This document shows positions 22,641-33,399 of a DNA stretch of 64,000 bases, in pieces. Numbering within the stretch: position 1 is the first letter of the stretch; every line of letters begins with the position of its first letter. The stretch is taken from contig OX422193.1 of assembly GCA_949130485.1 (NCBI GenBank), forward strand, positions 5,376,871-5,440,870, written 5' to 3'. The translations under genes and the position numbers were made by a program. The notes under the pieces were generated by a model. That model ran no database searches. It had not been told where the DNA came from and saw only the letters and a program-made list of their open reading frames with translations. This DNA is from Agelas oroides. Taxonomy: Eukaryota; Porifera; Demospongiae; Agelasida; Agelasidae.

Positions 22641-24883
22641 CAAAGGGAGGTGCTGGAACCGCACATCTTAGTATACTTCTGCATCCTTGACAAATGCGAA
22701 TGTTGCCAGCAATGAATCTGATTTAAAACGGATTAGTGTTAGGAGTGGACAGAGATGTGGGAGTTGCAGAAGGCAGCATGTTTCCCACAGTTGAAACAGG
22801 AGCAGCAACATACACCTGCTGCCCTTGAAGTAGCACTGGCTACTGAAGTGTAATAGCAGGAGTGATTGACTGCGTCACCTGTGAATTGTGGGCCTGCACA
22901 GTGGGATGCGAGACACTTAAAAGGCTACTTCCCGGCTGGGTCTGACTTGTTGCTGGGCGTGGAACAACAACATCTGGTGAAACTGTGGGTGTGCTGCTAC
23001 GCTTACGTTTCGGAACTCAACCTTTACGTCCTCGTCCAGCTGGAAGACCAGCATGTGCTAGCCGTGTTATGTTTGGTTCCTGGCCACTGCTTACATACCA
23101 CTGCAAAAACAATTTCAATTCCCCATTTACTTCCACTGCCACCAAAGTGTGCGAACAGATATGAGATGAGCTCCACTGCAGACAATTTTTATCACAAACA
23201 TACTGGCCACGTGACAGCACTCGAACAAAGTGAGGTGTATTACCAGTACGAGAAGTGACCATTTTTGACTTGGGGTCATCCCAGGAGCTTGCACAACATT
23301 GTTACTTGAATTGAGATACTCTTCTGCTTTACTCCACATGGCATCAAGGGTAGCAAAAGGGAGGGTAGAAATTCCACATGACCTTACTGAGGTACTCAGC
23401 TGTTTGGGATGAAGCAGTGATGACCCCTCTCCTTCGAGCGCAGTACTACTATCCTGTGATGTTTGAGAACTAGGGCTAGGGCTTGCAACAGAACCACAAA
23501 AAGAGGGAAAGGAAAAGCTGCTACCTTTGACTTTTGCAGAGTCAAAACGCTTTAATGCTGCTTTCCTTTGCTCATGCGTCATCTTGATCCAGTCGTGTGG
23601 TGATACCAGCAGATGAACATATTCTGGAGTTGAGCGATATTGCCCCCGTCCTCTCGCTGCACCAATACAAATTGCTTCATTGCTTGATTAAATTCTGGCC
23701 ACTCTGTTTCCTTATAGTTAACTTTCTTCTTCAAAGCAGCATTCAGACTCTCACTTGCATTTGTGGTGAAAATGTCTGGGGGATAACCAAGTCCAACAGC
23801 AATTCAGACATCTTTCAGCATCGTGTGGCGGACATTGCTAGCATGATACTGATTAAAGTTGTCAAAGAATGACATTTGACCTGGACGTTGGTAAGGACAC
23901 TCTCGTGTGTTCCAGACATCTTTGCAATTCTGAAGGCGGGAATCAAAATCAGTGGGATCAGCTGAATCAACAAGACCCTCTTCATATGTTCCCCCATTGC
24001 GTTTTCCAAAGATATCAGAGACAAATTCCTGCGACACTGACGGAATACCGTTATCCTTGAGCTTTGTCGATATGTTCTTTTTCATGTGGATGAAACAGCG
24101 AAGCTGCTTGGCAAAAGGGAAGTTGTGGGTAAATGCTTCAATCAAGGCTTGATCGCCATCTGTACCAAAGGCTAGAACTTCCTTGAGCTTCTTTTCAAAA
24201 CAGATCATTGTATTTGCAAAGTAACTGAAAGATGCAAAATCTTTTCTCTGGTGTACGAGAATGGGACCAGCCATTGTTGGGTGCTTCTGCGATGTTATGT
24301 CGACAAGCATCAGATGCCTGTATGTGGTCGGTGTGACATAGAACTGACCCAGGTTGTACGTTGTATCTGCAGTCAAGACACTGAATTGTCTGGAATCTGT
24401 GAGGAAGCGGACAAGGTCATTAAGCTGCCAGTCAAAAAACAACACGCACTGCGGATCAGGGGCTGCTTTTTAATACATCACATACGAAGGCATCAGATGT
24501 TCCTTCCACAAGTTTGCACTGGAGCATCACACTGTATAATACGTTGCTGTCTCTACTGTGCCCAGTTCTGCGGTAATTCTTGATTTGTTGGATATTTCAA
24601 GGCAAACATTGCATTCCCTTTGCTTCCAGTTCTCCTCCACACTCCTGAGTGGCGAGTTGCATTACATCTTTGGGCTTCTTAGTTGCAGCAATTTCCTGGT
24701 GCCGCTTCTTGGCTGATTCTGCAGTGCGAAAGAATGGCTGACTTGTACGAGAATTGCCGTGTGGCTTAGATTTCACCTCAACAGGTGGTCCATCAAACCA
24801 ATACTGGACCATTACGTGTCGGTTTTGAAGTGATTGGTCATCTAGGAAAGTAGGAAAACATGACACATTAACATGCTTCCTAT

Positions 24884-25327
24884 TAGTGTTGCACCGATAC
24901 CACTTTTTACCGATACTACCAATACCAATACTTCATTTCTCAGTACTGGCCGATACTAATACCGATACCGATACTGGAGATCCATGGGCAGAGCCAATAA
25001 ACCAGTTTCAACAAAGAAGAAATTTTCTCTCCGCAGGTAGCACAAATGGCCTTCGATTCGTCAATGGCACAAATCAAGTAGAATTAGTTCCAAATACAAC
25101 TCTTACAACTGGTATCAGTTGCAATACCAAGCGATGCCCATACAACGATCAGTCTCAGCTAGCTAGGCACGTCAGTGCTGCGTGCCACGTGCATGCATGC
25201 TAATTAAATTTAGTATCACTAATTAGTTCCGTACTGCCATAACCACATCAACAGATACCGATTCAGTACCGATACACTGAATATCGGCGCCAGTACCGAT
25301 GCCGATGCCAGTATCGGTGTAACACTA
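24884..25327. mobile_element. Non-autonomous hAT element (MITE) with 8-bp target duplication
   Basis: The ends are inverted repeats: TAGTGTTGCACCGATAC on the left and its complement with one mismatch on the right. CTTCCTAT stands immediately outside both ends (24876-24883 and 25328-25335), an exact 8-bp duplication as hAT transposons make. Subterminal CCGATACC-type repeats are dense on both sides. At 444 bp there is no room for a transposase. It lies in a likely intron of the MULE pseudogene. Confidence 0.85.
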
Positions 25328-26149
25328 CTTCCTATTATTTAAAAACGTATCAACACAAGTTAGACAATGGTTTGGCGGGCAGGTTCTATGCTGGTATATA
25401 TATAATACATAGAGATTTGCACCCTCCTCAATTCCTCTTAGAAGGAGCTACATTCAATTGGCATAAACACACCGTACCACAATCCCTACCACAACCCCAC
25501 TCGCAGTATTAATGGTATCATGCTACCAAACCTTCACCCTTTGCACTTCAAATATGCAGCAATCATCCGATGGAACTTGTCATACGTCATGTGAACAAAG
25601 TAGCATGCGTCGTGTTAAAAGGAAATACTGTGCAGTTGAACTTGGTTTTCTCTCTGTGAACCTTATGGCACCAGATGGCATAACTCGGAAGTACATTCTC
25701 TTTGTACCGGTTCCCTTCCATGATCCCAAATTGTCAGCTTTGAGACCCCCGAACTCTACACTGTCAATGCTGACCACAAATGCAGCATTCTGAGAAACGC
25801 CCAATGGCTGCACTGTGCAAACGTGTTCAGTCGGTATGTCAGGCTTCATTAGGATGTCAATCAGTTCATGGAGTGGCATTCCAGAAGTAGCAGCAGCATA
25901 GATTGGCAACTGGGGGTCATCTTTATAGTATTCAATTTCAGGTTCCAGCCTTAACCTTTTGTAAAAAGCAAATAAATCTTTAAAACTTTGTGAAGAATGC
26001 AGCATACCTTCTATGCATGCAATTTAGTTTCTGACTTGGTGGAGATAAAGAAAGAAGCGGTTTACCTTTTTTCAGGTATCAGGGCACCACAAAGGCTAGA
26101 TTCATCATCTGACTCAGAAATCAAGACTTCTTCCTTCACAGAGCTGTTA

Positions 26150-26548
26150 ACAAAACATAATAATCTTGTATTTACTATGTTCAACTAGACCCGTTCTTAT
26201 GAGATACTGACACAGGCAATGAACCAATAATAAAGCATAGCCTTAACTCCAACTAAAACATGCTATAGGGGCAAAAATACATTTAGAGGTTTAGAATTAG
26301 GTCAGGTTACTGTGCATTGACTCGCTTAATGCACAATGAAGTGCAGATCAAGTTGTTGGTGTACACTTTTGTAGTACAACATTGAGTGATCTCCACAATC
26401 TTAAGGCATGAAATACAGGCAAATGATTGCATAGAAGGGTATTGCAAACTAAAGGTACTAAAACTATATAGTTCCTACGTATATACAATAGATTGGGTTG
26501 GTGAGCCCTTGATACCATTGAGAATTGAAAGTGCTAATTGTTTGGGCT
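26150..26548. other. No gene recognised upstream of the MULE relic
   Basis: AT-rich sequence, with no frame or repeat seen other than the flanking features. Confidence 0.4.
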
Positions 26549-26660
26549 TAACTCTTTGCACGCGAAGTGCAGATTTATATGCATACGTGATTTTTCAGCC
26601 TGCACGAAGTGCATATTATCATGGCGTACGGTAGTACGCCATATGTAGGGATGACCCCCC
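26549..26660. mobile_element. Probable end of another TTAA element
   Basis: TTAACTCTTTGCACGCGAAG resembles the piggyBac-like left end. It is followed by the hairpin GGCGTACGGTAGTACGCC (26622-26639). No matching right end was located, so this is a fragment or a coincidence. Confidence 0.35.
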
Positions 26661-26849
26661 CAAAAAATGGCGGCCACATTAAAAGTGCACCAATGACACG
26701 CTCGAAATGTCTACGTTAGATTAGTCAAAGGCCTCTATGAGCCATATCAGGCATTACCGAGTGCTTCCATGAGCAACGGGACCATTAACTTTGCTGGAGA
26801 GCATGGCTGAAGTACCGGACCGGCGAGTCGCGGCAAATCGTCTCTCTTC

Positions 26850-27011
<162 letters not shown>

Positions 27012-27012
<1 letters not shown>

Positions 27013-28366
27013 TGTCAGTGTAACTGTCAGCCAGGCTAGCACGATAACGGCTGAAGCTATTACAACGATTCAAACGCGAAAAAAACAGCATAAATCACCG
27101 GGTATTGCACTCACTTCTTATCGTTATCGTAGAACTCGAACTATTCTACAGTGATTCTCAAGCACTCCGATGTTAATACTTAGTGCTATACGCCATTTTG
27201 CTGCAATAACATTATTCATAGCGCGCGTACGCCCCCGGAGCAGTGTTTAGATCTAGCTTACCGTGAACGATAAAGACAGCAACAGCCGAAGTCAGGTGGT
27301 ATATAAATGCAGGAGAAGTATTATAAGGTATGTATTGCTAGAGCTGCTGTAAATGAAAGTTTATGTGAGGACTCCCACAATGAGCACATGCAGTTTGCAA
27401 GTGCAGCAGTTTCTACTTCCATTTAGACCGTAGCTGAAGTCAATTTGTAATCTAGTGAGTTGCTAGTCATATAACCCACCTAGATACGAGGTATACTTGA
27501 TGGTTAAAGCACTACCTGGTACTTGCCAGCTAGTGTTTTAACCATCAAGTTATTCGTATCTAGGTGAGCTATATGACTTAGAACACTAGCCACTGATATT
27601 CAATTTTTATTGTCAACTTTCACATTTTCAATTTGCTTGTTATAGTCATTTACAACAATACATATAGTACACATACAGTGTTTACTGCAAGTTGATGGTA
27701 GCATTTTGGCTGGTGTCTTCTTAACATCCTCCTTTTGTGTTGTGCCTCTGAGTTTTCTCCAACGCAGCAAGTAGGACCCTGTTGGTAGCTTGGTATGCTC
27801 GAACTGCTCTAGTGCAGCTAGTAGCACTGTGTCAACAGTGCATGGCTTCATTCAAAAACTTTTGCACTAGAGGAGGAGGCCACAGAAACTGGTGGTTGTT
27901 CAGCTCCATAGACCCCTATATGCTGTGGTTTCAAACGGATTTAGACTATAGCTACTCACCATCAAACTGTTCCTGTAATGGGGTCTTACGACTCAATACC
28001 CTGTGCATTGGTGACAGTCTATGGAGAGTTTTTCGGTGAACCCATTAGTAGTCCACATGAAGTGAGCATGGGATTTATAAGCTTGCATGCAAAGCCTCAT
28101 TAAACTCGTGCTTTGCACTTGGTTTTTATGAGGCTTTGCTTGGGGTTCTAAACCCCCCAGATTAAGAAGTTTGATGTTTGAATTGACAATTTCACTTAGA
28201 AGCATTTGACTTTATGACAACCCTTAGTTGTTTGTGAACAAAAAAGTTCTGTACTACCATACTGTACACACCATGCATCTTCCCCTCGGCCTACCCTTCC
28301 ACGTCTCTTCTCTGTTACCATTCCTAATAAACTACCAAAAAAAAAAAAAAACAACAGCAGGAACAA
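27012..28366. other. Intergenic sequence with one hairpin
   Basis: Apart from the hairpin at 27468-27580 and an oligo-A run at 28337-28350, no coding or repeat structure was recognised. Confidence 0.4.
27468..27580. repeat. Foldback hairpin, ~45-bp arms
   Basis: CACCTAGATACGAGGTATAC...TTGATGGTTAAAGCACTA pairs with TAGTGTTTTAACCATCAA...CGTATCTAGGTG. No gene nearby. Confidence 0.7.
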
Positions 28367-29245
28367 GTCACAAAAAAGTTTTCTGAATGAAAACAAGCAC
28401 ATGTAGGGATGGAACCCTCAAAAACCAACCAAACTAGATGGGAATGACACCACAGTACTTTTTCACACCATCCCTACATCTTGTGCCATTTGCCAACTAT
28501 GCACACCACAAAACTCTCTACATGCACTTAGCCTATTCCCACCCACTGAATGAACACTGTGCTCAGCACTGTTCACTCCACAGCCTTCTACATAAAAGAC
28601 AATCCATATCTGCCACTCCACAGTTTCTACATTCAAGACAGAACATATCTGCCATGCTCAGTATACCAACTACATTGCAGCCATCCACAACGTAACTCAC
28701 TCCCCGTGCAATCAGTGTGCACTCTAGTGCATGTTGTTTTAGTTCAGCTTTGCTTTTTAGTTTAGTAATGGTTAGTTTTCAAGCGCAAAATCGACATTAG
28801 TTTAGTAGTAGTTAGTTCTTGGGAAGTGGTTTGAATTTTAGTTTAGTATTATAGTTAGTTACGTTGTGGATGGCTGCAATGTAGTTGCTATACTGAGCAT
28901 GGTAGATATGTTCTGTATTGAATGTAGAAACTGTGGAGTGCATGAGCTGGGTCTGTATGGTATGTTGGAGTAAGTTATATGAAATTTTATTGCTGCTGAA
29001 CAAGGCAGATATGGATTGTCTTTTATGTAGAAGGCTGTGGAGTGAGCAGTACAGTGTTCATTTAGTGGGTGGGAATAGGCTAAGTGCATGTAGAGAGTTT
29101 TGTGGTGTGCATAGTTGGCAAAATGGCACAAGATGTAGGGATGGTGTGAAAAAGTATTGTGGTGTCATTCCCATCTAGTTTGGTTGGTTTTTGAGGGTTC
29201 CATCCCTACATGCGCTTGTTTTCATTCAGAAAACTTTTTTGTGAC
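28367..29245. mobile_element. Large foldback element, arms ~330 and ~390 bp
   Basis: The left arm (28367-28694) and right arm (28857-29245) pair along nearly their whole length with few mismatches, from GTCACAAAAAAGTTTTCTG / CAGAAAACTTTTTTGTGAC inward. The right arm has an extra ~62 bp (about 28938-28999). The loop (28695-28856) is TTAGTTTAGT-rich. No coding sequence. No target duplication was recognised. Confidence 0.8.
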
Positions 29246-29285
29246 TTTATATATACGCCATACGGGTTCCACAAACTCGTATAAG

Positions 29286-30221
29286 GCCACTCCAATAAAA
29301 TGTTTAGTTTCTGTTCAGTGGCTTCTCGAACAGTAATGCGGGCGGGCGAGTTATTATTGTTATTATTACAAAACGTGAAGTGCTATTACTAAAGTACAGG
29401 AAGTGCATTTGAAGTGCTTCTAAAGTGTAGGAAGTGATTTACTGCACCGCTGCCAGATAGGCGGTATAGACCAGACCCTCCGTTGTACGCGAGAGTCTGG
29501 CTGTGCGTGACTATGTGGGACTACCCATTGCATTTTAAATATGAACAGGAAACGTAAACCTACCCTGTCATGCCTATATATAGCCCATTTTGCCATACGT
29601 AATATTACACCCCAAGATGCAACTTAAAGGACCCGCGTAAATAATTAATATAATACACAGGTCGGAGGAAGCGTTGAACATCCAATCTGAGTTGATATTC
29701 GTTAATGGCATGGTACACTTACCCCATGAATAAAACTTTGGTACACCAACAACTCTCCCTTCACCAGCTACACTACTGTCACCCCTCACAGCGACTCCCG
29801 AAGCGATTTTTCCGCTTACGTGACGTCACACGTTCAATATACTACGTATAAAATCATTGCGTGTATTGAGCGCGCTACCGCGCTTCGTGCTGATATTACG
29901 CGCGCAATGCGCGAGTATAAAGGAGGTGAAGGCGTGCCTTGCTATTCACAACTGATGTCTGGCTCCTCCCTTGAGGGTAAAGCTTTTTTAAGAAACCACA
30001 AAACTCTGAACTCTAAGGCTTTCCACTTCAGGAAAATTTGCAGCACAAAATCCTGATCTCTAAAACCTACTTCAGGTCTTGTAGCTAAGTACCAGTGGCC
30101 TACCAGCAAACAGTACCTCTTATAAGCATTAAGCATCTTGGGGTGCGGTTACTTTATGGATTTCCAAAAATAGAGGCTGGCGGGGGACCAGAAACTAAGC
30201 ATTTTATTGGAGTGGCATAAG
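29286..30221. mobile_element. Possible TIR element with GGCCACTCCAATAAAATG ends
   Basis: GGCCACTCCAATAAAATGTT-TAGTTTCTG (29286-29315) is inverted at 30198-30221 (CAGAAACTAAGCATTTTATTGGAGTGGC). About 935 bp apart. The interior holds CpG-rich sequence at 29815-29935 but no transposase frame. Confidence 0.5.
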
Positions 30222-30449
30222 CTACGGAGTCATTTACACTGCTGGGCATACACTCTACTTCTCTGCAGCTAACCACAACGTGATGACTGATGGACGGCGG
30301 CACTGCATGGCAGTAGTATGCCCAGCGTCAGCTGTCAGTGGTGAAAACAAGTTGTGGAATACGAAAAGCCTTAGTGCTATAGCTATAGATGACTGTCCTT
30401 TGCTTCCTACACTAGCCAAGGCTACTATGTGAGGAAGTTTCACTCAGAG

Positions 30450-30748
30450 CTTCAGATTGTGCGGCTGACATTTGAAAAACAGTTTGCAGATCGCTCCCTT
30501 AGAAGGGCCTTACACCAATTAAATTTTTGCTTCTGTCTGCATTTTACGCGTAGGCCATGAATTTCTGCGAAATGTACGACTTCAATCTTCTGGTCGACTG
30601 TCCAGGACTTGTACATTCCTCGCCGTTTCTTTGGGGTTTTTGTTTTCCTTGGCTGGGCTGCTGCTGGACCTCTTTTCCCCGGTACTAGGCTCTGGCACTG
30701 ACCGCGAGCTAGGGGATGGTATGTAACCAGACGGCGACAGAAGCTGTG
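30450..30748 (-). CDS. Possible exon with pogo/Brinker-type DNA-binding helix-turn-helix
   Basis: After an acceptor-like TTTGTTCACAG (30749-30759) the frame is open for about 98 codons. It contains a basic stretch RKTKTPKKRRG and then MYKSWTVDQKIEVVHFAEIHG. That resembles the first half of the Brinker / pogo-type DNA-binding domain found at the N-terminus of pogo-like transposases and derived genes. A donor-like CGC-GTAAAA follows HGLR near 30556, so the coding part may end there. No matching DDE domain is nearby; it may be a transposon relic or one exon of an unresolved gene. Confidence 0.35.
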
Positions 30749-31177
30749 AACAAAGAGGAAGCCTGCTTCCGTGGCCTTCCGACAGGCCTTTTGTTCGCCA
30801 TTATCCGAACAATTCCGCTAATTGTTCGAACACCCCCCAAAATCGTTAATATATTCTCGATCTCGAACGCCAGAAATGAAATTATTTAATTTTGTTCGAA
30901 TAATTAGACTCATTACGGTAGGTTTTAAAATCACTTATGTGATATGATGGGTTAGTACAAAGACACAGTACAAAGGCACACCCAGTCACCCTCTAACAGT
31001 GCTATTTCTTGCCACACTCACAATCTACCACGAGGTTTGGAGAGCAGACAAAAGTAACCAGATGTGGTAAGAAGTCTCTTGTGTACTCAGGAGTAAATCC
31101 TTGTCGCCATCCCAGTATATAAACCACCCTCTCTCATTTATACGCAAAGTACAACATCACTATATCTATGTGAAACT

Positions 31178-31380
31178 TACCTGTCGAGGAGAACACAGTG
31201 CAGTGTCCAACACATTCACTTTCATCAAATAATTTATGACCTTTATGTCCTGCAGGCTTATCACATGACCCGCACAGGATTGGGTGACTCCCTTATCAAA
31301 AGTGTGCAGGTGCAAGGTTTGGTCCGCGACAAAGTGTGCCCAGCGACCGCTTGCTAGGCCTATTAGGCTCAATCAACCTG
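31178..31380 (-). CDS. Unresolved candidate exon, Cys/His-containing
   Basis: The segment ends in a good donor (TCGACAG-GTAAGT at ~31177) and two frames are open into it. One reads SCDKPAGHKGHKLFDES then ECVGHCTVFSST, with Cys/His spacing like a small zinc-binding unit. The other reads WAHFVADQTLHLHTFDKG. Neither joins in phase to the open frame at 30450-30748. Not recognised; reported only as a lead. Confidence 0.2.
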
Positions 31381-32358
31381 AGAGCAAGATAGCCTAAAGA
31401 TCAAATTACACGGACTCTGATGCAGAATATCTTTAAAACACCTGCGCTAGCCACAACTGCATTCAAACTACTTGTAGTATGGTGGAACTATTTTATGTCT
31501 GTCTCAGGACCACAATGGCAACAGGTGACTCATCTGATGTTTTGTGGTTAAGATCTGCAGGAAATTATGTGGTTGTTCAATGGCTTCCTCTATTGTCTTA
31601 TGTGATAGGTCTGTAGTACCAAAATAAACTGCTGAGGTTATGCTTAAACCAACCCACATTCTTCAATTTGGATTTGTGCCAAGCGTGTTGGGAATCTCCT
31701 TTTGCTGTTAGAGAACTTGTTCATAACAGCCCACCTGCACAGTTCCTGTGAGAAACAGGAATGGTGAGATCAGAAGCTATGCTATGTATGTCTAAAGTGG
31801 TAGCTAATTAGTGAGACCAGACAATTTGCAAGCCTTAGGGCTGCAAAGAAGGTTAGGCAGGGCCTGGTTTATCTCTGCAGTTGAGAAGTCAGTGGACTGA
31901 TTGTTGACCACAGATGCTGTTCCAATATCAAAGTTTTGGAGCAAATTGACTGCATGATTCTAATAGATGGCTGCCATGAAGAAGGAATAGGAGATAATCC
32001 CTAAGTGAGCCTATGTGTGCCCATATTTCTATGCCTGTGACTTTACTATGGGTGGCCATAAATGAGCTGTAGTGTATCTCTCAGTCCTAAAGGCCTAAGC
32101 AAACAGTTATCCTGCCCTAACTCATTCCCAGGGTGTTTACCATGCTCTAGCTGACTCTGGCAAACAAGCTATAACTAATGCAGAATCATGTTATCAACGT
32201 TCACTGCTGTGTGTAAAGAATACATCAGTGCATTTGAACTCCTGATTTTGCAATGCAACATGCCTATCAGAAACACTATAGCCTTCACTGTCTACTCTCA
32301 TACCCATTATAATACTCCTCTGACGGGGTATGATTTGAAAATAAGAATGCTTGGAATA

Positions 32359-32422
32359 GCCTCATTCCCAGGCCTTCACTGGCTCCAGTTTTTGTCATTA
32401 TGCAAAAACGCCTGGGAGACTT
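32359..32422. mobile_element. Degenerate short MITE of the same family
   Basis: TA-GCCTCATTCCCAGGCCTTCA pairs with GCCTGGGAGACT-TA. About 60 bp. No internal gene. Confidence 0.4.
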
Positions 32423-32523
32423 AGTCACATGTGATGACATCAGGTAAACAGAAGGTAGACAGATGGGGGGTGGTGCCTGATTATTGTCACTCACAAACTT
32501 TCCTACACCACTGATCTTGGGTA

Positions 32524-32821
32524 GTCTCGCAGAGCCAGACTCTCACACTGAAAAGCAGGAGAGAGTCTGGTGTCTCTCGCATATTGAGTTGGTGCTAATA
32601 GGCCACGGAATTTCTGTGGGCGATAATTGACCATAAGTAGGTTAGAGCGGCAAAGTTTTTGAAAGTCTGGCTTCAATGTCACTTCCATGACTTCACTGTC
32701 AATCGCACACTTATTCGCACCTACTTAACTACCTACTGACTTACTGACAGTGCAGCACCAACTCAATATGCGAGTGTCACGAGACTCCCGCTTTTCGTGT
32801 GAGAGTCTGGCTCCGCGAGAC
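32524..32821. mobile_element. MITE with GTCTCGCRGAGCCAGACTC ends, TA duplication
   Basis: 298 bp. Arms of ~75 bp include GAGCCAGACTCTCACAC and a second paired block, GCATATTGAGTTGGTGCT (32579-32596) with its complement at 32756-32773. TA on both sides. Lies ~200 bp upstream of the sulfotransferase-like exon. Confidence 0.8.
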
Positions 32822-33036
32822 TAGATCTTGGGTGCTGCCTAAGGGTGGTGCCTGACCAGCACCATCACAGGTCCACCATTGCATGCTTTTTCATGGTGTA
32901 TACGTAGGGTACTTAGGAGAACTAGCTTAATACCTAAGCCTATATGCACGCTTTGATTTCCTTTTTCAATAAAGTACAAGTTTTGAAGGGCTTAAGTTAC
33001 AAACAAATTCGGTATCTTAATGCAGGAGAAGCTACA

Positions 33037-33396
33037 ATGGTGAGGCGTGTTATGCTGTGGACTGCACCAAGATGTGTTTCCAGTGCCTTTGAGCGCTCTA
33101 TCAGAACACCAAACAACAGCAAAGTGTTCAGTGAGCCATTTAGTAATCCATACTACTTTGGTCCAGAAAAGCAGACCATGCGATTTGCAAGCTTACCTGT
33201 TGATCCCAATGCCACTTATGAAGCAACTCTGCAGATGCTACTGGTTCACAATTGCAAAGAGTTGGTGTTTTCCAAAGATATAGCATACAGCATTGAAAGC
33301 AGGCTCAGTGATCTTTTTAGTCGAGGCCTGGACAAATTCACACACACATTTTTTGCTGTGTCATCACTAGGCATATTGCAGTGCTTATGGTATTGA
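33037..33396 (+). CDS. Sulfotransferase-like protein, N-terminal exon only (partial)
   Basis: The reading frame contains MLWTAPRCVSSAFERSI, which fits the 5'-phosphosulfate loop of the sulfotransferase family fused to aminotransferase-like proteins in plants and marine invertebrates. It continues with KVFSEPFSNPYY and VFSKDIAYSIE, two further family landmarks, and FTHTFF, after which relatives have an I-R-N/D-P motif. Here the frame instead runs on for 11 residues to a stop, so the real exon probably ends near 33360, and no later exon was found before the dioxygenase gene. The ATG at 33037 is preferred because TTAATGCAG just upstream looks like a splice acceptor; an in-frame ATG also exists at 32944. 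It is either a gene whose other exons lie elsewhere or a broken copy. Enzyme substrate cannot be told. Confidence 0.5.
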   Translation: MVRRVMLWTAPRCVSSAFERSIRTPNNSKVFSEPFSNPYYFGPEKQTMRFASLPVDPNATYEATLQMLLVHNCKELVFSKDIAYSIESRLSDLFSRGLDKFTHTFFAVSSLGILQCLWY

Positions 33397-33399
33397 TAT

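Larger units (their letters stand above)
22143..26143 (-). pseudogene. MULE-type transposase gene with SWIM zinc finger, decayed
   Basis: Homologous segments run down the minus strand: 26143-26066 (acidic linker exon, ESDDESSLCG), 26005-25580 (KDLFAFYKRLRLEPEIEYY), 24860-24500 (YWFDGPPVEVKSKPHGNS), the MULE transposase core 24445-23630 (LTADTTYNLGQFYVTPTTY, FGTDGDQALIEAF, CFIHMKKNI), 23620-23260, and the SWIM finger near 23215-23140 (YVC-x-CLQWSSSHICSH). The C-terminus (EFLRLVFGLFT, stop at 22143) follows after an insertion. It is broken: TGA replaces expected Arg codons after MQCLP (~24600) and after MLKDV (~23800), both explainable as CGA to TGA. Frameshifts are inferred near 24465, 23640, 23270 and 22230. 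Splice-like borders remain (GACGTATGAC donor near 25578, TTTCCTAG acceptor near 24841), and a hAT element sits in that intron. Confidence 0.7.
30760..32523. other. Intergenic; weak exon and short MITE only
   Basis: Contains the weak candidate exon at 31178-31380 and the short MITE at 32359. The rest shows no gene. Confidence 0.4.
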
